A DNA stretch of 64,000 nucleotides from Hofstenia miamia (taxonomy: Eukaryota; Xenacoelomorpha; Acoela). A model generated the notes under the pieces. That model was not told where the DNA came from. It was given only the letters and a program-made list of their open reading frames with translations, and made no database searches. The number at the start of each line of letters is the position of its first letter. Position 1 is the stretch's first letter. Of the stretch, positions 61,328-64,000 are shown one piece after another. Position numbers and translations under genes: made by a program. The DNA is taken from positions 2,155,884-2,219,883 of the forward strand of contig SCFE01000014.1 in assembly GCA_004352715.1 (NCBI GenBank). The letters run 5' to 3'.

Positions 61328-61609
61328 CTTAAAAAATAGAACTTTGGATTAGTGTTTTTACACAAAAATTATGCTTTCCTTAAAAACATGTTGGTTTGAC
61401 ATTTCTAAAATACTTTATAATAAACGTTATGTTCAATCTTCAATGTGTTGTGGATGTTTTAGAGGTGATGCTGTTAGTTATTGGTCGTTGTTGTATAAGG
61501 ACGTAGATCTTATCACAACATTATATTAGAGTAGGCCCGGGTTGAAGTATGCGCTTGTTTAAAAACTTATTATATGTAAGCGCGTATGGCTACGATGTAA
61601 TTAAAATAA

Positions 61610-61823
61610 GCACGACAACCTGATGAAATAATTGTTAACAAGAAAGTTATTACTCCGTTTCACGCTGTTTGATTTTAGCAGCGGTGGCGTATGTAATTTA
61701 CTGGCGGCGGCGGCGGCGTAGAGCTCTATTTCCTCCAGCTTCTCTTTGGATTTCCCAACACTGTTTCCGCGAAATCTAATTTTAACTTCGCTCTTATAGA
61801 AAATGCTGTTTTCTTTATTTAAT
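61610..61823 (-). CDS. Candidate coding exon with Ala5 run (minus-strand gene, part 2)
   Basis: Minus-strand frame, open for about 70 codons without an ATG, reading SEVKIRFRGNSVGKSKEKLE then IELYAAAAASKLHTPPLL and KSNSVKRSNN. The alanines are encoded by a perfect (GCC)5 (plus strand GGC repeat at 61703-61717), a GC-rich island in a very AT-rich region. Basic and serine-rich, like a linker or tail. Splice sites are weak, so this is tentative. Confidence 0.35.
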
Positions 61824-62279
61824 TAGCTTGCCTTTCACAATGGTTATCACAATATTAGACTTATAGCAATCTAAAGTGAAAATGGACGCTTTGCTAATTT
61901 ATTTTTCGTTTGTATCAAACCTTTAAAATTTCTTAATTGCTTTGCATGTAATGCCAGATAAGGTATGTCTTAAACATATTTTCAATGGCAATTTTCATGT
62001 CTGCTTCAACAATGCAGACCTGAAAACATACTAAGGTAACCCCTGGGCATCAAAAATCCTACAAGTAGATATTAGCGTGAGAGGATGCAATGGTTTAAGA
62101 CTTTTTTCACTAAGTAAATATAAATGTCAGGACTATGTAAATCAACATTGCTTTTACGGGGGTTCCCGCAAACGCTAATATAAACTGAGTGTATTAATAT
62201 GACACCAGCACCACTACAATTTTCTAAGGAGTGCATATCATCTATTTAATGTAAGGCCCGGTGGTTTTGAATTGGTAAC

Positions 62280-62620
62280 CTGTGAATGAGTAAATTGAAA
62301 CCGTTTATCATTATTCCGAAATTCAGTCGTAAACGTGTAAAAATCAGCAATACCAACTGAACAAACTTGAATCCTGGATACACTAAATTCGAGAGGTTAG
62401 CTGCAGGCTGTACATATTGGTTCCATATTAATGTACTAAATTTCGTCATGTAGTGTCCCAGTTTCACTGAAATATCTAGTCCCACTAAATCCCATGAGAC
62501 TTGGTCACAGAAAACACTATTTACCTTAAATTTTGCTTGGGAATGAAAACAGAACCGTAAAAATGGGCCGAGCCATTGCCGAAAAACGGGCATATAACAT
62601 TCATTGATTTGATTGATAAT
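62280..62620 (-). CDS. Candidate coding exon, unrecognised (minus-strand gene, part 1)
   Basis: The minus-strand frame runs open about 113 codons, from acceptor-like GTTTTGAG to donor CACAG|GTTACC. It reads NQINECYMPVFRQWLGPFLR, VSWDLVGLDISVKLGHYMTK, LIWNQYVQPAANLSNLVYPG, and a hydrophobic stretch FKFVQLVLLIFTRL that may be a membrane segment. Composition is clearly protein-like. An internal GTAAATAGT could be another donor. I do not recognise the family. It may belong with the two exons downstream on this strand. Confidence 0.4.
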
Positions 62621-62649
62621 TTGTTTGCTCAAAACGTGGTTGAGTGATT

Positions 62650-64000
62650 ACTGGGATCTTGTTTCTTGATTATCATCTTATTTCAAATATCATTTAGTGA
62701 AGAACCCCAGATTTGTACTTTTCCAATAAACCTCATTACGAATGCCTTCTTCTATGTCATTCATGTATAGGCCTATTTTACCTGAGAAATATGCTCAAAT
62801 TTTTTACTCGCCTCACAATTTTTTAATGAACATTTGTAAATTCATGACCTTCTCCCTGAGTTTCTTTTTAATTGTCTCAGTTTGAAAAATATTGATAATT
62901 GATTCCAAAAATCTACCTTAGAGATGTTTTCTTCGATGTTTTATTTTCTTTGAATGGTGATTTTACCATTTACATTATGGTAATCATCATCTTGCATGTT
63001 ATTAAAACAAGGCTAGTTTTTAGCCAATTGTTTTTCGAATGTTAATTGTTTTCAAATGCTATTAACATTCCTTAAATAGTAGCTGTTTGATGAGGAAATT
63101 GAATGCCGCAGAGAATAACGAATAACATTTATTATTTACGCTACACCGGTGGTTTAAGTGATAGCTTATTCTTATTTAATTGAGCATGCTTTACTATTAT
63201 ACTCATTCACTTTGTCATTAACAATTCTTTAATGCTTGGTTTTCCATCACACATTCGATTTCTATTTTGTAAAACTCAATCCCCTAGAGCATTTTAGGTG
63301 CCATATTATTTTTCTTTGTTTTTTCATATTGACTAAACCGAATGTAGCTGGCGATAGCGCATGGGGAAGCAACAAACACATAGTTGTTTTCATAAGTTTT
63401 TTGGTGTACTATTATATTAAAAAACTTCTCTGATTTTCGTTTAATAAGTTGGTGTCTTACAAGACGGCACTCATGGATTTTTGGGTTTTGTGGAAAAAAA
63501 ATTTTATTTGTACCACTCCCAATTAGTCCCCGGTTGTACTCTAAATTAGCAAAAAAAATTTGAAACCTGTGTTCTGTTTTTTTTTCATTGATGGTCTCCT
63601 GAGTCCTGAGCCGACCTGTAAATTTTTAATTTAAGACCATACATTACGCTCCTGTTGAACCCTTGTAGATATGCAATGAAAACTTATGTGGAAGGATTAT
63701 TAATTAGTTCTCTTCGTACAAACATAAGATATGAGTTTTTCCATAAATATTAAATGAATATTCATTTCATTTTTTAAGTAAAAATTTGGAACCGCCCTCC
63801 TGTTCAAGGGTTGTAAGACCACACCTGTTTAGTAAGCTAAGAGTTACTAACATATCATATTTAAGCAATTGTCATTATTCTTTCAGGAAAATTTTATTTC
63901 AAATGTTAATTTCGTAAAATGAAGCCTGGGGTGTTTATAACAGTTCACATGATGCTAAGAATGTCTTCCAGGGGCGTTCGTAGTCTGTAACAACCTTGAA
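62650..64000. other. AT-rich stretch at window end
   Basis: No gene, RNA or structured repeat that I can support. Confidence 0.5.

Noticed and set aside
1-64000. CRISPR arrays, tRNA or rRNA genes, bacterial operon signals
   Set aside because: No regularly spaced repeats, no tRNA T-arm words such as GGTTCGAATCC on either strand, no rRNA-like segments; the window is eukaryotic.

Overview
The window is AT-rich animal nuclear DNA. It carries split genes with GT-AG introns (one as short as 41 bp), very long (TA)n tracts, assembly gaps, and many decayed metazoan transposons (Penelope-like, LINE, hAT, PIF/Harbinger-like and Tc1/mariner-like). The genes are animal types: MCM5, farnesyl diphosphate synthase, a receptor tyrosine-phosphatase fragment, a WD-repeat protein of a kind usually linked to cilia, and an ANKRD34-like ankyrin protein. 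I cannot name the species. A 3' splice acceptor lies just upstream of most start codons, which would fit an invertebrate lineage with spliced-leader trans-splicing, but this is inference.

Layout. 0-13 kb is gene-poor and holds a Tc1-like relic, a degenerate Penelope-like element between two (TA)n tracts, a LINE relic and a stop-containing pseudogene. 12.98-15.17 kb is a single-exon MCM5 on the minus strand. 15-21 kb is mostly non-genic and ends in a decayed hAT element with a perfect 8-bp target duplication. 21.0-29.4 kb is the most unusual part. A minus-strand LINE is split within one codon of its reverse transcriptase reading frame by about 7 kb. That 7 kb is bounded by PIF/Harbinger-type termini and a TAA target duplication. 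It consists of two related terminal-inverted-repeat elements flanking about 3 kb of host DNA with four open, correctly spliced exons of a receptor-type tyrosine phosphatase. It looks like a composite transposition that carried off a gene fragment, unless the assembly is chimeric.

29.4-41.7 kb is repeat-rich: a duplicated segment around a gap, isolated coding-like exons, an inverted-repeat element with 16-nt subterminal repeats, a mariner relic, an inverted exon duplication and a 918-bp hAT-like element with perfect 8-bp target duplication. 41.7-48.9 kb is a seven-exon WD-repeat/IQ gene (plus strand) whose large second intron holds a 1000-N gap and antisense coding-like pieces. 51.35-55.5 kb is a complete four-exon farnesyl diphosphate synthase (354 aa) with an apparent GC-AG first intron and a 187-bp hAT-type MITE in its third intron. 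56.2-57.2 kb holds a tiny three-exon gene (68 aa) found only by joining short exons. 58.6 kb is the first recognisable exon of an ANKRD34-like gene. 61.1-62.6 kb has unrecognised coding-like exons on the minus strand.

The genes are unrelated housekeeping or structural genes; I see no operon or pathway cluster. Exon joins were done by eye from splice sites and reading phase, without transcript support.
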